From Gimesia aquarii (lineage in GTDB: Bacteria; Planctomycetota; Planctomycetia; Planctomycetales; Planctomycetaceae), in NCBI RefSeq assembly GCF_007748175.1, contig NZ_CP037422.1, positions 5,038,334-5,102,333 of the forward strand: DNA of 64,000 bases, written 5' to 3'. Shown here piece by piece: positions 28,693-38,632 of the stretch. Each line of letters starts with the position of its first letter. Positions within the stretch are counted from its first letter, which is position 1. A program made the translations under genes and the position numbers. The notes under the pieces are model-generated. The model did not search any database. It was not told where the DNA came from and was given only the letters and a program-made list of their open reading frames with translations.

Positions 28693-29340
28693 TTAGTTTG
28701 GCTTTTGCTTCAATGTTTTTTCTAAAGCAGTTTTGATTTGGGCTTGTGTGAAGAGATTGTCTGGGTTGTCAGATGCAAATGTTTCAACGAGGTTTCCTGA
28801 TCGGTCATAAATTCGGTAATTTGGTAAGGCTCCACCTTCAATTCCAAAAGTATCCATCGGGTCCTGATCTTTGGCAGCCGTTGCCAGCAAGTTAATCATT
28901 TGTGCGTCTTTAGATTCCAGGAATTTTAACACTGCTTTTTCTGTGTCTTCATCCGAATCATCCATGCTCACGGAAATAACGCTCAGTCCCTGGTTAGCAT
29001 ATTCATTGTTCCATTCAACAGAATGATGAAAGTTCTTCACACAAGGAATACACCATGTTGCCCAGAAATCAACTAACACAACCTTCCCTTTTTGTTTGTC
29101 CAAGATTTCCTGAAAGCCTTTAAGATCAGTTAATGTCAATGTAATCTCAATGGTTTCAGCTGGCTTGATTTCATCAACTTCAGGTTTTGTGGACTGAGCT
29201 TGTGTTTCTGCTGTTGGGTTGGAGGACTGCGAGCTTTGGTCTGATGAACACCCTGTTGACCAGAAAACCAGGCTTAGCGAGATTGAGAGCAGGCAGCAGG
29301 TGCTGATCATATCCTTATAGATTGAATAGGAAATTGTCAT
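28693..29340 (-). CDS. TlpA-like thioredoxin-fold lipoprotein
   Basis: The 215-residue protein has a lipoprotein signal (SLVFWSTGC, Cys31) and a thioredoxin-like domain from about residue 70, with the redox motif WATWCIPC (C97, C100). It probably acts as a membrane-anchored thiol-disulfide reductant or oxidase in the envelope. It is divergent from a CxxCH haem protein gene at 29503, which suggests a link to cytochrome-type chemistry. ATG 29340, preceded by CAGGGA, is chosen over upstream in-frame starts. Confidence 0.88.
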   Translation of the reverse strand: MTISYSIYKDMISTCCLLSISLSLVFWSTGCSSDQSSQSSNPTAETQAQSTKPEVDEIKPAETIEITLTLTDLKGFQEILDKQKGKVVLVDFWATWCIPCVKNFHHSVEWNNEYANQGLSVISVSMDDSDEDTEKAVLKFLESKDAQMINLLATAAKDQDPMDTFGIEGGALPNYRIYDRSGNLVETFASDNPDNLFTQAQIKTALEKTLKQKPN

Positions 29341-29502
29341 GTCATCGTCCCTGAAATGAAGAAATAAAACTAACATACCTCGATAAATATTATACAAAAC
29401 TGATAAAAGAACATAGTGTGAAGAGTATTATCTTCTGTAAGATTTAGATTGAGATTGTTTAAGTATAAATCAAATGAAGTAGCCAACAACAGGAACTGAT
29501 AC

Positions 29503-30747
29503 ATGATCATCCAGAGGATCTTATCCAGCATTGGGACTATCGTCTTAATTCCAATGATTTTCGGGACACTGGTGATCCTGCATGCAAAAGAGCCCATACG
29601 TTCCTTGAAAATTGATGGGTTGGATGAAGCATTTCTTGAAGAAAACTCACAAGGAGAATTTCAAATTGTCATTGCGGGAGAGCCATTAAGTCGTATGACG
29701 GGAGCTGAATTTTCTGCATTACGTGATCTTGAGATTGATTTACGGAACCAGAAGCATTCAGACACACAATCGAAGCGCCATTTAAACGCTTTGTTGATTG
29801 CAATGGCTCGGATTGCTGATAAACCAACATTGATGTATTTACATGAACTCTTCGAATCCTATCCAGAACGTCGAAATGATGTGGCAGAGGCGATCAGTTG
29901 GTACTCCAAGGAGAATCAGCGTCGAGATGCTGATTGGAGAATATTGGTCCGCTCTCTTAACGTGGTTGAAGGAGAGCAGGCAAAAACAGTGATGAGTGTG
30001 CTTACAAAATTTCGTCGTCGTTCCAACAAAGCGCAATGGATTCGACAAGTTATTTTGGTAGGTCTGGCGCAGGATGTTCTGGGGCAGGAGATTGCTTCGC
30101 AACTCTTATCTCATTGGACAGGAGTAAAATTCGATCAATCAACTGTAGAAAAACACTCCCCCATGTTGGTGTGGCAAAGGTGGTTTACAGAGCAATATCC
30201 AGATGAGTTAGAGCCCGTTTTTCCCATAGAAGATGCAGAGAGTCGTTGGAAATTTACTAACTTAATGAGTGAGTTGAAAAAGCGGTCGAAAGACAAGATC
30301 GATTTAAAATTGGGTGAGCAATCATTTGTAAAAGCAACTTGTGTCAAGTGTCACCGTTTCGGGAAACTGGGCGAGAAGGTCGGCCCAGACCTGACGAGTG
30401 TCAGCCGCAGACTTCAACAGAAGGAAATTTTGTTGGCGACAATGTTTCCTTCGCATTTCATTCCTGAAGAGTACCCCACCTTTACTATTGTCACTATACA
30501 GGGAAAGGTGCTTACAGGAATGATGGGAGCGACAGCGAACCGAGATCAATTACTGATTTTAACTGGTAAAGGCGAAAAACATCTGATTGATAAAAAAGAT
30601 ATCGATGAAATTATTCCAGTAAAAAAATCATCAATGCCAGAAGGGTTGTTGAACTTGTTATCAAAAGAGGAAGTTTTACAATTAATCAGCTTTTTGGCAA
30701 CGTTACCAGACGGGGCTCCTCAGACTTACCGCCATAAAAGTCCTTGA
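29503..30747 (+). CDS. Exported c-type haem-binding domain protein
   Basis: The 414-residue protein has a signal peptide (IGTIVLIPMIFGTLVILHA) and a single CVKCH haem-binding motif (C280-H284) in the C-terminal third, followed by GEKVGPDLTSVSRR and LISFLATLP, which match the Pirellula/Verrucomicrobium-type haem domain (TIGR02603). The N-terminal half is helical and may be a HEAT-like solenoid (LNALLIAMARIADKPT). It is a likely periplasmic electron carrier. The divergent TlpA-like gene next to it could serve thiol maintenance for haem ligation; that is inference. Confidence 0.85.
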   Translation: MIIQRILSSIGTIVLIPMIFGTLVILHAKEPIRSLKIDGLDEAFLEENSQGEFQIVIAGEPLSRMTGAEFSALRDLEIDLRNQKHSDTQSKRHLNALLIAMARIADKPTLMYLHELFESYPERRNDVAEAISWYSKENQRRDADWRILVRSLNVVEGEQAKTVMSVLTKFRRRSNKAQWIRQVILVGLAQDVLGQEIASQLLSHWTGVKFDQSTVEKHSPMLVWQRWFTEQYPDELEPVFPIEDAESRWKFTNLMSELKKRSKDKIDLKLGEQSFVKATCVKCHRFGKLGEKVGPDLTSVSRRLQQKEILLATMFPSHFIPEEYPTFTIVTIQGKVLTGMMGATANRDQLLILTGKGEKHLIDKKDIDEIIPVKKSSMPEGLLNLLSKEEVLQLISFLATLPDGAPQTYRHKSP

Positions 30748-30781
30748 CTAAATTACTAGTTTGAATGACTTGTCTACATTT

Positions 30782-32212
30782 CTACATTACAGGTGCGAAG
30801 AGGCGACAGAGATTCTGCTTTAAAATTGTGATTTTTCTACGCTTGGCCCAGTCGACTTTCGTAATTTTTGTTGCAGTAAGAATATCTTTTTCGGTTGACT
30901 CCATTAGTCTTTGTGCAAATTTTCGATCGTAAATTGCCAGACCGACTTCAAAGTTAAGTATTAGACTTCGAAAATCAAAATTAGCTGTTCCTACCAAAGA
31001 CCAGCAGCCATCGATTGCTAAGGTTTTCGAGTGTAGAATCCCTTTCGTGTATTCAAAAATTTCTACTCCGGCATCCAGTAGAGAATCATAATAAGAACGA
31101 CCCGCATATACCGTAGATGGATTTGCTGATTTACCGGAAAGTAATAGCTTTACATGTACTCCTCTCTGAGCTGCTGACTCCAAAGCGGTTGTTAAGGATT
31201 CAGGTGGTACAAAATAAGATGTGGTTAGCTGAATACTTTCCCGTGCTTCATTGATCGCCGCAAACATAATCGTCAGGAAAACATCGGCATCTTTTTCCGG
31301 GCCAGATAAGAGGGTTTGGGCGGTCACATTTCCTGTTGGCTCCGGATGGGGATAGTAATGATATTGAGTCAACGCTACGCCTGTAGCAAAAAACCAGTCT
31401 TCTGCAAAGACCTGTTGTAGTTGTAACGCTTCAGGCCCTTCTATTTTTAAATGTGTGTCTCGCCAAAAACCAAGTTCTATGGTTTGTCCCAGGTACTCAT
31501 CACCAATATTCATTCCACCGGTGAATGCCACATTTCCATCGACGATTACGATCTTACGGTGGTTTCTTAAATTGATCGACCAGCGTTCGCGAAAAGTGGC
31601 ACCTGGAAGAAAAGGTGCTACTTGAATTCCCGCCTCAAGCATCGGTTTAAAGAAGCGATGTCTTAACTTTAGTGAGCCAAAACCATCGTATAGAAAGCGA
31701 ACCTCGATGCCAGCCTTCGCTTTCTCGATTAATAAATCTCTGATCTGAGTACCGGAGCGATCAGGTTGCCAAATATAGTATTCAAGATGAATAGAACTTT
31801 TGGCATTTAAAATCGCCTGTTTAATCAGTCCCAAGGTACGATTGGTATCTGTCACGAGTTCAACACGGTTACCAAAAGTCGGGACGGTGTGACCGACGTT
31901 TTTGGCTAATCGCATCATGATCCGATTGAAATGCAGGTAGCCATCCATGGAAAGTAATTGATTCTGGATGACTTGTGGAAGTTTGGGGGCAAGAGACTGG
32001 TTAGACCTTTCTTTTGAAAGAGAACGCCTTTGTACGCGATTGATTCCAAAAAAGAGATACAAGATCCCACCCAGACCAGGTAACAAAATAATTGTTAAGA
32101 TCCAGGAAATTGAAGCAGAGGGGTGGCGTTTTTTTTGTAAAAGAATCGTCGGAATCAGAGCCAGAGTGATCAGGTAGCCACAGAGTGACAAAACGCCCAT
32201 TATCCAATCCAT
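30782..32212 (-). CDS. cls: Cardiolipin synthase
   Basis: The 476-residue membrane enzyme joins two phosphatidylglycerols into cardiolipin. Two N-terminal membrane helices (CGYLITLALIPTILL; WILTIILLPGLGGILYLFF) precede two phospholipase-D HKD motifs: NHRKIVIVDGNVAFTGG and LHSKTLAIDGCWSLVGT, each with HxK then D four residues later. Length and order are those of the family. It is convergent with the haem-protein gene (34 bases apart). Start ATG 32212 follows an AAAGAGA-like purine run. Confidence 0.93.
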   Translation of the reverse strand: MDWIMGVLSLCGYLITLALIPTILLQKKRHPSASISWILTIILLPGLGGILYLFFGINRVQRRSLSKERSNQSLAPKLPQVIQNQLLSMDGYLHFNRIMMRLAKNVGHTVPTFGNRVELVTDTNRTLGLIKQAILNAKSSIHLEYYIWQPDRSGTQIRDLLIEKAKAGIEVRFLYDGFGSLKLRHRFFKPMLEAGIQVAPFLPGATFRERWSINLRNHRKIVIVDGNVAFTGGMNIGDEYLGQTIELGFWRDTHLKIEGPEALQLQQVFAEDWFFATGVALTQYHYYPHPEPTGNVTAQTLLSGPEKDADVFLTIMFAAINEARESIQLTTSYFVPPESLTTALESAAQRGVHVKLLLSGKSANPSTVYAGRSYYDSLLDAGVEIFEYTKGILHSKTLAIDGCWSLVGTANFDFRSLILNFEVGLAIYDRKFAQRLMESTEKDILTATKITKVDWAKRRKITILKQNLCRLFAPVM

Positions 32213-32434
32213 AGATTCGTCTCTTTACATCTCTCAAATGTGTATAATTTAAATAAAAGTCAGATTATGCAGGAATTTTTCTCAATCTCATACCTTGAAT
32301 TTTATGAGTTGATTGAAAAATTCAATAATTCCTGGAACTGAACACCAGAATTATCTCGTCTCAATGTTAGAAATTACTATGATCCTCGTCTGATACTCTC
32401 AAACCCAATCCCATCTTTACATACAGGTTAAGCA

Positions 32435-35400
32435 ATGTTTCTACTTAGAATGAAGAAAAGTGCTCAATGGTCATTTATTCTTCTCTTTTCCAGTGTCCTG
32501 GGAGTCTATCTCTTTGCCGCAGAGAAAAAGATTCCCGATGAACGCGCCCTGGCTCAAACGTTTCAAAAGCAGGGAAAGTATCGAGATGCCTATCAAATCT
32601 ATCAGAAGCTGGCGACTCGTCGCAATAATACCGGTTTAGGCATTACCAATGATCTGCTTGGAGGGATTCAATGTCTCAAACGGTTGAATCGCGTGAATGA
32701 GATTGATGAATTTCGTGAATCGATTTTAAAGGTACATTCTGACAAGCCGCGTGTGTTGTGGAAAATCGCTGAGAGTCTGATTCAAGGACCGCATTATGGA
32801 TATATCGTAGATCGAAAATTTATTCGCGGGAATCACAGAGGAGCAGCACAGTATATCAATACTCAGGAGCAAGACCGTTTACGTGCACTCCAATTGATGA
32901 CCCAGGCAGTCGATCAATTGAAAAATAGCGATGATACTGTGTTGGCGAGAGATATTTATTATGACTTCGCAGTCTATTTTATGAATGGTCGTCAAGGAGG
33001 AAATGCCTGGAAGCTGCAGATTCTGACGGACTTGAACAAAGTACCTGACTATCTCGACGTCAGCGAAAATTCCAGAAGATTCTACCGAGGCTATCTGAGT
33101 GAGGGGCCACAAGGAGCGCCCGTCGATGAAGAGGGAAATCCGATATTTTATCGCGTTCCTCAATCCTTCGAGGCTGCTGCCAACGACGGAGAACGCTGGC
33201 GCTGGATGTTGAACCGAGTGATCTTACTGGGACCAGCTCGCCGGCAGGATGCATCACTTCAAATTGCAAACTTTTATCGTAGTCAATTTGGCGTTCAGAC
33301 ATTGCAGAGTTATATGGGGTATTTTTCGCGGATTAATCTCGATCAAAGTGAAGCAGAAAATGAACAAGTCAATCCATTTTCTTTGGAAAGCCTTAAAGAA
33401 ACAGAGACGCTAACCAGACTGGCCACTGGAATTAAACGGCTCAATCTTCCAGACGACGTCAACTTTATTCGCTTGTACCAAAAGATTGTTGAAATGGGGA
33501 AGAGCGTTTTTGCGGAAAATGCATTGTCTCAATTGGCAAGCATCTTTGAAAACCGACGACAATATCCGACTGCAGTAAAGTATATTCAAGAGAGCATTCA
33601 AAAGTATGGTGACCCTTACAAACACAAACAGAAGCGACTTGACCAGATTATTAAAAACTGGGGGCAATTTGAACCGATTGGAACGCAGGCAGCCGGTTCG
33701 GGAGCTAAAGTAGGCTTCCGTTTTCGAAATGCAGAACAGGTTCAGTTTGAAGCGTACGAAGTGCATGTAGAAAAATTATTAAATGATGTCAAAGACTATT
33801 TGAAGACACATCCCAAACAGTTGAATTGGAATGCGATTAATATTTCAAACCTGGGATATCGTCTCGTCCGTGAACAGCAGAAAAAATACCAAGGCAAACT
33901 GGTTTCTCAGTGGGAGCTTGATCTTGACCCACTTTCTGGTCACCGTGATCGACTGATTACAATCAATACACCATTGCAGAATGCAGGAGCATATTTGTTG
34001 ATTGGAAAGATGAAAAACGGTAATACCAGTCGGATTATTGTTTGGCTGGATGACACAGCGATCATTCATAAAAAGTTAGCGGGGCGTACTTATTATTACG
34101 TTGCTGACTCTCGTACCGGTAAACCAATTCCTAATGCGAATCTGGAGTTTTTTGGTTACTGGCAAAAACATACAGGACGAAACCAGTATCAAATGCTGAC
34201 GTCCAATTTTGCAGAGCAGACAGATGAAAATGGTCAGGCATTTCCTGACGCGACTCTGCTAAAGGCAAAATATCAATGGATCACAATTGCCAGAACTAAA
34301 TCAGGGCGGTTTGCCTATTCCGGCTTTGAACGATTTTGGTATTCGCGGTCAATCAATGAAAAATACCCTCAGCGACCCAAAGTCTATGGGATTACCGATC
34401 GTCCTGTATACCGACCCGGGCAAACCGTTAACTATAAATTCTGGTTACGCCGTGTCGGTTATGATTTAAAGGATACAACCGAGTTTGCTAATTATAAAGT
34501 GAGCATCAAACTGAGAGACAATAAAGGTAAAACAATTTTTGAAAAGTCTCTCACCACTGATGCATTTGGTGGTGTCAATTCCGATTGGGAGATTCCCAAA
34601 GATGCAGGACTTGGTGTGTACTATCTGCAATTGCGCGCAGAATATCTCGCTTCTCAAGGGGCAAGCAGAAAATCAACAGTTCGGTCAAATATTTCATTTC
34701 GGATCGAGGAATACAAAAAGCCGGAATTTGAAGTTCTTGTTGAGGCTCCCAAAGAGCCCGTTGCATTAGGAGATACAATCACTGCGAAAATTAATGCCAA
34801 ATATTACTTTGGCAGTCCCGTGACGAAGGGGCAGGTTAAATATAAAGTCACTAGAACCGCCTATGAGCAACGCTGGTACCCCTTTAGCCGCTGGGATTGG
34901 CTGTATGGAACGGGATATTGGTGGTTTGTCAGTGATTACCATTGGTATCCCGGCTGGGGGATTTGGGGTTGTCGAGCGCCAGGCCCATGGTGGATTCCCC
35001 ATCGCTCCGCTCCCCCTGAGTTGGTTCTTTCAAATACGGTTGATATCGAACCGGATGGCAAAGTCGATATTAAAATTGAGACTGCTTTAGCGAAAGCCAT
35101 TCATGGCGATCAAGATCATAAGTATGAAATTACTGCTGAAGTAGTTGATGAGTCGAGAAGGACCATTGTGGGTAAGGGAACGGTCCTTGTATCTAGAAAG
35201 CCATTTAAAGTCTTTGCCTGGATGAATCGCGGCTATTATCAGGTCGGAGATACAATGACCGCTTCGTTCAAGGCGCAGACGCTGGATTCAAAACCGGTGA
35301 CTGGCAAAGGAAAAGTTATTCTCTATCGTGTGACATACGATGATCAAGGGACGCCAAAAGAGACTGCTGTTCAGGATTGGGAACTAAATCCAGCCGATGA

Positions 35401-38400
35401 TGGAACGGCCACTCAGAAAATGTCAGCTACCCAAACGGGACAATATCGTGTCGCGTATACGGTGACTGATAAAGCAGGAAATAAAATCGAAGGTGGGTAT
35501 CTATTTTCGATTCGTGGCGAAGGATTTGATGGCAAGGAGTATCGCTTTAACGATCTTGAAATTGTGGTTGAGAAGAAAACCTATCGTCCAAATGAAAAGG
35601 TTCGACTTCTGATCAATACCAATCAGGCAGATAGTACAGTCTTACTTTTCCTCAGACCAGTTAATGGAATCTATTCAAAACCACATGTTCTTAAGCTTGC
35701 TGGAAAAAGTATGGAATACGAATTGGATGTCAGTAAGAGTGATATGCCGAATATCTTTGTGGAAGCGGTTACAATCCACCAGGGTAGAGTCCATACGGTG
35801 GCACGCCAGATTGCAGTTCCTCCGGAAAAACGGGTGGTCAATGTGGAAGTTGAACCTTCCGAGAAGGAATATCTTCCAGGGCAAGATGCACAAGTCAAAC
35901 TCAAAGTTACTGACGCTGAAGGCCAGCCAATGCAGGGTTCACTTGTCGTGAGTATGTACGATAAGAGTGTGGAATATATCAGTGGAGGTTCCAATGTTCC
36001 CAATATTAAAGATGCCTTCTGGAAATGGAAACGTTCACATTATCCATTAACTTATAGTAGTCTGAATAAAACATTTCGTAATTTGTTACGACCCAAAGAA
36101 ATCCCGATGCGCGTGATTGGCACATTTGGTCATCTTGTCGGCGAATCAAAAGATAAAACGCAGAAAACCGATGGGTTTTTCGGGGCTCGGAATGGCCGTG
36201 GCAATTTGAGTAAATCGATCACCAGGTTAGAAAGTGTAATGCAGAGTCGAATGCCTTCAAACAGTCCTGCGATGGAAATGGCAGATGCAGAGTCGGCAGG
36301 GGCATTTGCAAAAGTTTCGGCTGTGGTCGAACCTGTGGTCAGGCAAAATTTCGCTGATACTGCCTACTGGAACGGGCACATCACAACAGATGCAGAAGGC
36401 AGGGCAGAAATTTCTTTGAAAATGCCGGAAAACCTGACAAGCTGGAAGATTCGCAGTTGGGCCATGGGACAAGGCACTCGTGTGGGAGAAGGAGAGGATC
36501 TGGTTGTGACCAGAAAGAATTTGATTCTCCGTTTACAGGCTCCCCGCTTTTTTACAGAGACGGATGAAGTGGTTCTCAGTGCGAATGTGCATAATTATCT
36601 GAAAACATCCAAACAAGTGAAAGTCGTTCTGGAATTAGATGGCGATACATTACAGCCTTTGATCGGAGCAGCACAGACAGTCGAAATTCCCGCGAATGGT
36701 GAAAAACGAATCGATTGGCGGGTGAAGGCAGTGCGTCCCGGTTTTGCAGTGATTCGTATGAAAGCATTAACGGATGAAGAATCAGATGCGATGCAGATGA
36801 CGTTTCCGGTTAAAGTACATGGTATCTTAAAAACGGAGTCGTATACCGGTTCCATTCCTGCTGATGATAAATCAGCTCAGATTAGCTTCCAGATTCCGAG
36901 TCAGCGGAAATCAGAGCTATCTCGATTGGAATTGCGTTATTCGCCATCTTTGGCAGGAGCGATGGTGGATGCGCTGCCTTACCTGATTTATTCACCTCAT
37001 AAAACGACCGATACCACTTTGTATCGATTTCTTCCTACGGTAATCACTCAGAATATTCTGAAACGTATGGGATTGAACTTGAATGAAATCGAAGAGAAAC
37101 GAACGAACTTAAATGCGCAGGAAATAGGCGAGGATAAAAAACGCTTCGAACAATGGAAACGGTATGATCAAAATCCCGTATTTAGTGAAGCAAAAGTGAG
37201 CCAAATTGTGAAACAGGGTGTGGCTGACTTAACCAGTATGCAGTTGACAGACGGAGGTTGGGGCTGGTTTTCCGGTTGGCAGGAACGCTCATCGCCATAC
37301 TTTACTGTTCGCGTTGTGCAGGGATTGAATTTGGCTAAACAAAATGGAGTGGCACTGGTACCCGGGACATTGGAACGAGGAATTGACTGGTTGAAACAGT
37401 ATCAGGAGAAAGAAGTACAGAAACTACTCAATGCGCCTAGTAAAACAAAACCATATAAACTGACTGCTTCCAATCTGGATGCTTATATCTTTATGGTGCT
37501 GGTCAATCAAAAAGTCGTGAACGAAAAAATGTATGACTTTCTGTATCGAGATCGGACAAAACTATCGGTCTATGCTCTGGGAATGTTGGGGCTGGCTTCA
37601 GAGAAATTGAATCGTCAGGATCGGCTTCAGATGATTGTTGAGAATATGGACCAGTATTTAGTTCAGGATGAAGAAAATCAGACTGCTTATCTGAATCTTC
37701 CTGAAAGTAATTACTGGTGGTATTGGTATGGTAGTGAAGTGGAAGCGAATGCTTACTATCTGAAGTTGTTATCGAAAACCGATCCTAAAAACCCCAAAGC
37801 GGCTCAATTAGTTAAGTATCTGTTGAATAATCGTAAGCATTCCACTTATTGGAATTCTGTTTCCGATACTGCGATTGCAATTGAAGCACTTGCGGAATAC
37901 TGGTCTGCCAGTGGAGAAAATCAACCCGACTTAACTTTAGAAATTTATCTCGATGGTCAAAAGCAGAAAGAAGCAACAATTACAGCAGAGAACCTTTTTA
38001 CTTTTGACAATAAGCTGGTGATCGAGGGAGATGCCCTTTCTGCAGGCGCTCATCGGTTAGAGATTCGGAAGACAGGCTCAAGCCCCTTGTATTACAATGC
38101 CTATGTGACCAACTTCACCAAAGAGAATTTCATCACAGAAGCGGGACTGGAAATTAAAGTCCAACGAAAATATTACCAGCTAATTCAAGAGAAAGCCTCT
38201 GCGAAAGTGTCTGGTTCGCGCGGTCAGGCGGTTGATCAGAAAGTCGAGAAATATCAACGCCAGTTAATTGATTCAGAAACGGCCCTCAAGAGTGGTGACC
38301 TGGTAGAAGTCGAGCTCGTACTTGAGAGCAAAAATGATTACGAGTACCTGGTTTTTGAGGATTATAAAGTAGCAGGATTTGAGCCTGTTGGAGTTCGCAG

Positions 38401-38620
38401 CGGATATGCCGGCATTGGATTAAGGGCTTACCGCGAATATCGTGACGATCGCGTTGTGTTTTATGTAAGACGTTTAGCACGTGGGAAACACAGTCTCACG
38501 TATCGATTGCGGGCAGAAATACCGGGGCTTTTCAGTGGCTTGCCCACTCAAGGTTACGGCATGTATGCCCCCGAGTTGAAAGCGAATTCGGATGAAATCA
38601 AAGTCAAAATCAGCGATTAA
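32435..38620 (+). CDS. Large alpha-2-macroglobulin family protein, thioester motif missing
   Basis: The 2061-residue protein starts with a signal peptide (WSFILLFSSVLGVYLFAA) and a TPR-like N-terminal region (ALAQTFQKQGKYRDAY, about 35-330). From about 630 it has macroglobulin domains: VYGITDRPVYRPGQTVNYKF (MG2-like), SFRIEEYKKPEFEV, and the A2M core TAYWNGHIT, LTSWKIRSWAMG, FTETDEVVLSANVHNYL. The thioester site should read GCxEQ; here the aligned segment is SPHKTTDTTLYRFLP (about 1517-1530), so the Cys and Gln are absent. An aromatic insert at 34855-35010 has ten Trp in about 50 residues. It may be a protease trap without thioester, or structural. No pbpC partner is nearby. Confidence 0.85.
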   Translation: MFLLRMKKSAQWSFILLFSSVLGVYLFAAEKKIPDERALAQTFQKQGKYRDAYQIYQKLATRRNNTGLGITNDLLGGIQCLKRLNRVNEIDEFRESILKVHSDKPRVLWKIAESLIQGPHYGYIVDRKFIRGNHRGAAQYINTQEQDRLRALQLMTQAVDQLKNSDDTVLARDIYYDFAVYFMNGRQGGNAWKLQILTDLNKVPDYLDVSENSRRFYRGYLSEGPQGAPVDEEGNPIFYRVPQSFEAAANDGERWRWMLNRVILLGPARRQDASLQIANFYRSQFGVQTLQSYMGYFSRINLDQSEAENEQVNPFSLESLKETETLTRLATGIKRLNLPDDVNFIRLYQKIVEMGKSVFAENALSQLASIFENRRQYPTAVKYIQESIQKYGDPYKHKQKRLDQIIKNWGQFEPIGTQAAGSGAKVGFRFRNAEQVQFEAYEVHVEKLLNDVKDYLKTHPKQLNWNAINISNLGYRLVREQQKKYQGKLVSQWELDLDPLSGHRDRLITINTPLQNAGAYLLIGKMKNGNTSRIIVWLDDTAIIHKKLAGRTYYYVADSRTGKPIPNANLEFFGYWQKHTGRNQYQMLTSNFAEQTDENGQAFPDATLLKAKYQWITIARTKSGRFAYSGFERFWYSRSINEKYPQRPKVYGITDRPVYRPGQTVNYKFWLRRVGYDLKDTTEFANYKVSIKLRDNKGKTIFEKSLTTDAFGGVNSDWEIPKDAGLGVYYLQLRAEYLASQGASRKSTVRSNISFRIEEYKKPEFEVLVEAPKEPVALGDTITAKINAKYYFGSPVTKGQVKYKVTRTAYEQRWYPFSRWDWLYGTGYWWFVSDYHWYPGWGIWGCRAPGPWWIPHRSAPPELVLSNTVDIEPDGKVDIKIETALAKAIHGDQDHKYEITAEVVDESRRTIVGKGTVLVSRKPFKVFAWMNRGYYQVGDTMTASFKAQTLDSKPVTGKGKVILYRVTYDDQGTPKETAVQDWELNPADDGTATQKMSATQTGQYRVAYTVTDKAGNKIEGGYLFSIRGEGFDGKEYRFNDLEIVVEKKTYRPNEKVRLLINTNQADSTVLLFLRPVNGIYSKPHVLKLAGKSMEYELDVSKSDMPNIFVEAVTIHQGRVHTVARQIAVPPEKRVVNVEVEPSEKEYLPGQDAQVKLKVTDAEGQPMQGSLVVSMYDKSVEYISGGSNVPNIKDAFWKWKRSHYPLTYSSLNKTFRNLLRPKEIPMRVIGTFGHLVGESKDKTQKTDGFFGARNGRGNLSKSITRLESVMQSRMPSNSPAMEMADAESAGAFAKVSAVVEPVVRQNFADTAYWNGHITTDAEGRAEISLKMPENLTSWKIRSWAMGQGTRVGEGEDLVVTRKNLILRLQAPRFFTETDEVVLSANVHNYLKTSKQVKVVLELDGDTLQPLIGAAQTVEIPANGEKRIDWRVKAVRPGFAVIRMKALTDEESDAMQMTFPVKVHGILKTESYTGSIPADDKSAQISFQIPSQRKSELSRLELRYSPSLAGAMVDALPYLIYSPHKTTDTTLYRFLPTVITQNILKRMGLNLNEIEEKRTNLNAQEIGEDKKRFEQWKRYDQNPVFSEAKVSQIVKQGVADLTSMQLTDGGWGWFSGWQERSSPYFTVRVVQGLNLAKQNGVALVPGTLERGIDWLKQYQEKEVQKLLNAPSKTKPYKLTASNLDAYIFMVLVNQKVVNEKMYDFLYRDRTKLSVYALGMLGLASEKLNRQDRLQMIVENMDQYLVQDEENQTAYLNLPESNYWWYWYGSEVEANAYYLKLLSKTDPKNPKAAQLVKYLLNNRKHSTYWNSVSDTAIAIEALAEYWSASGENQPDLTLEIYLDGQKQKEATITAENLFTFDNKLVIEGDALSAGAHRLEIRKTGSSPLYYNAYVTNFTKENFITEAGLEIKVQRKYYQLIQEKASAKVSGSRGQAVDQKVEKYQRQLIDSETALKSGDLVEVELVLESKNDYEYLVFEDYKVAGFEPVGVRSGYAGIGLRAYREYRDDRVVFYVRRLARGKHSLTYRLRAEIPGLFSGLPTQGYGMYAPELKANSDEIKVKISD

Positions 38621-38632
38621 GGAAATTTGGTG

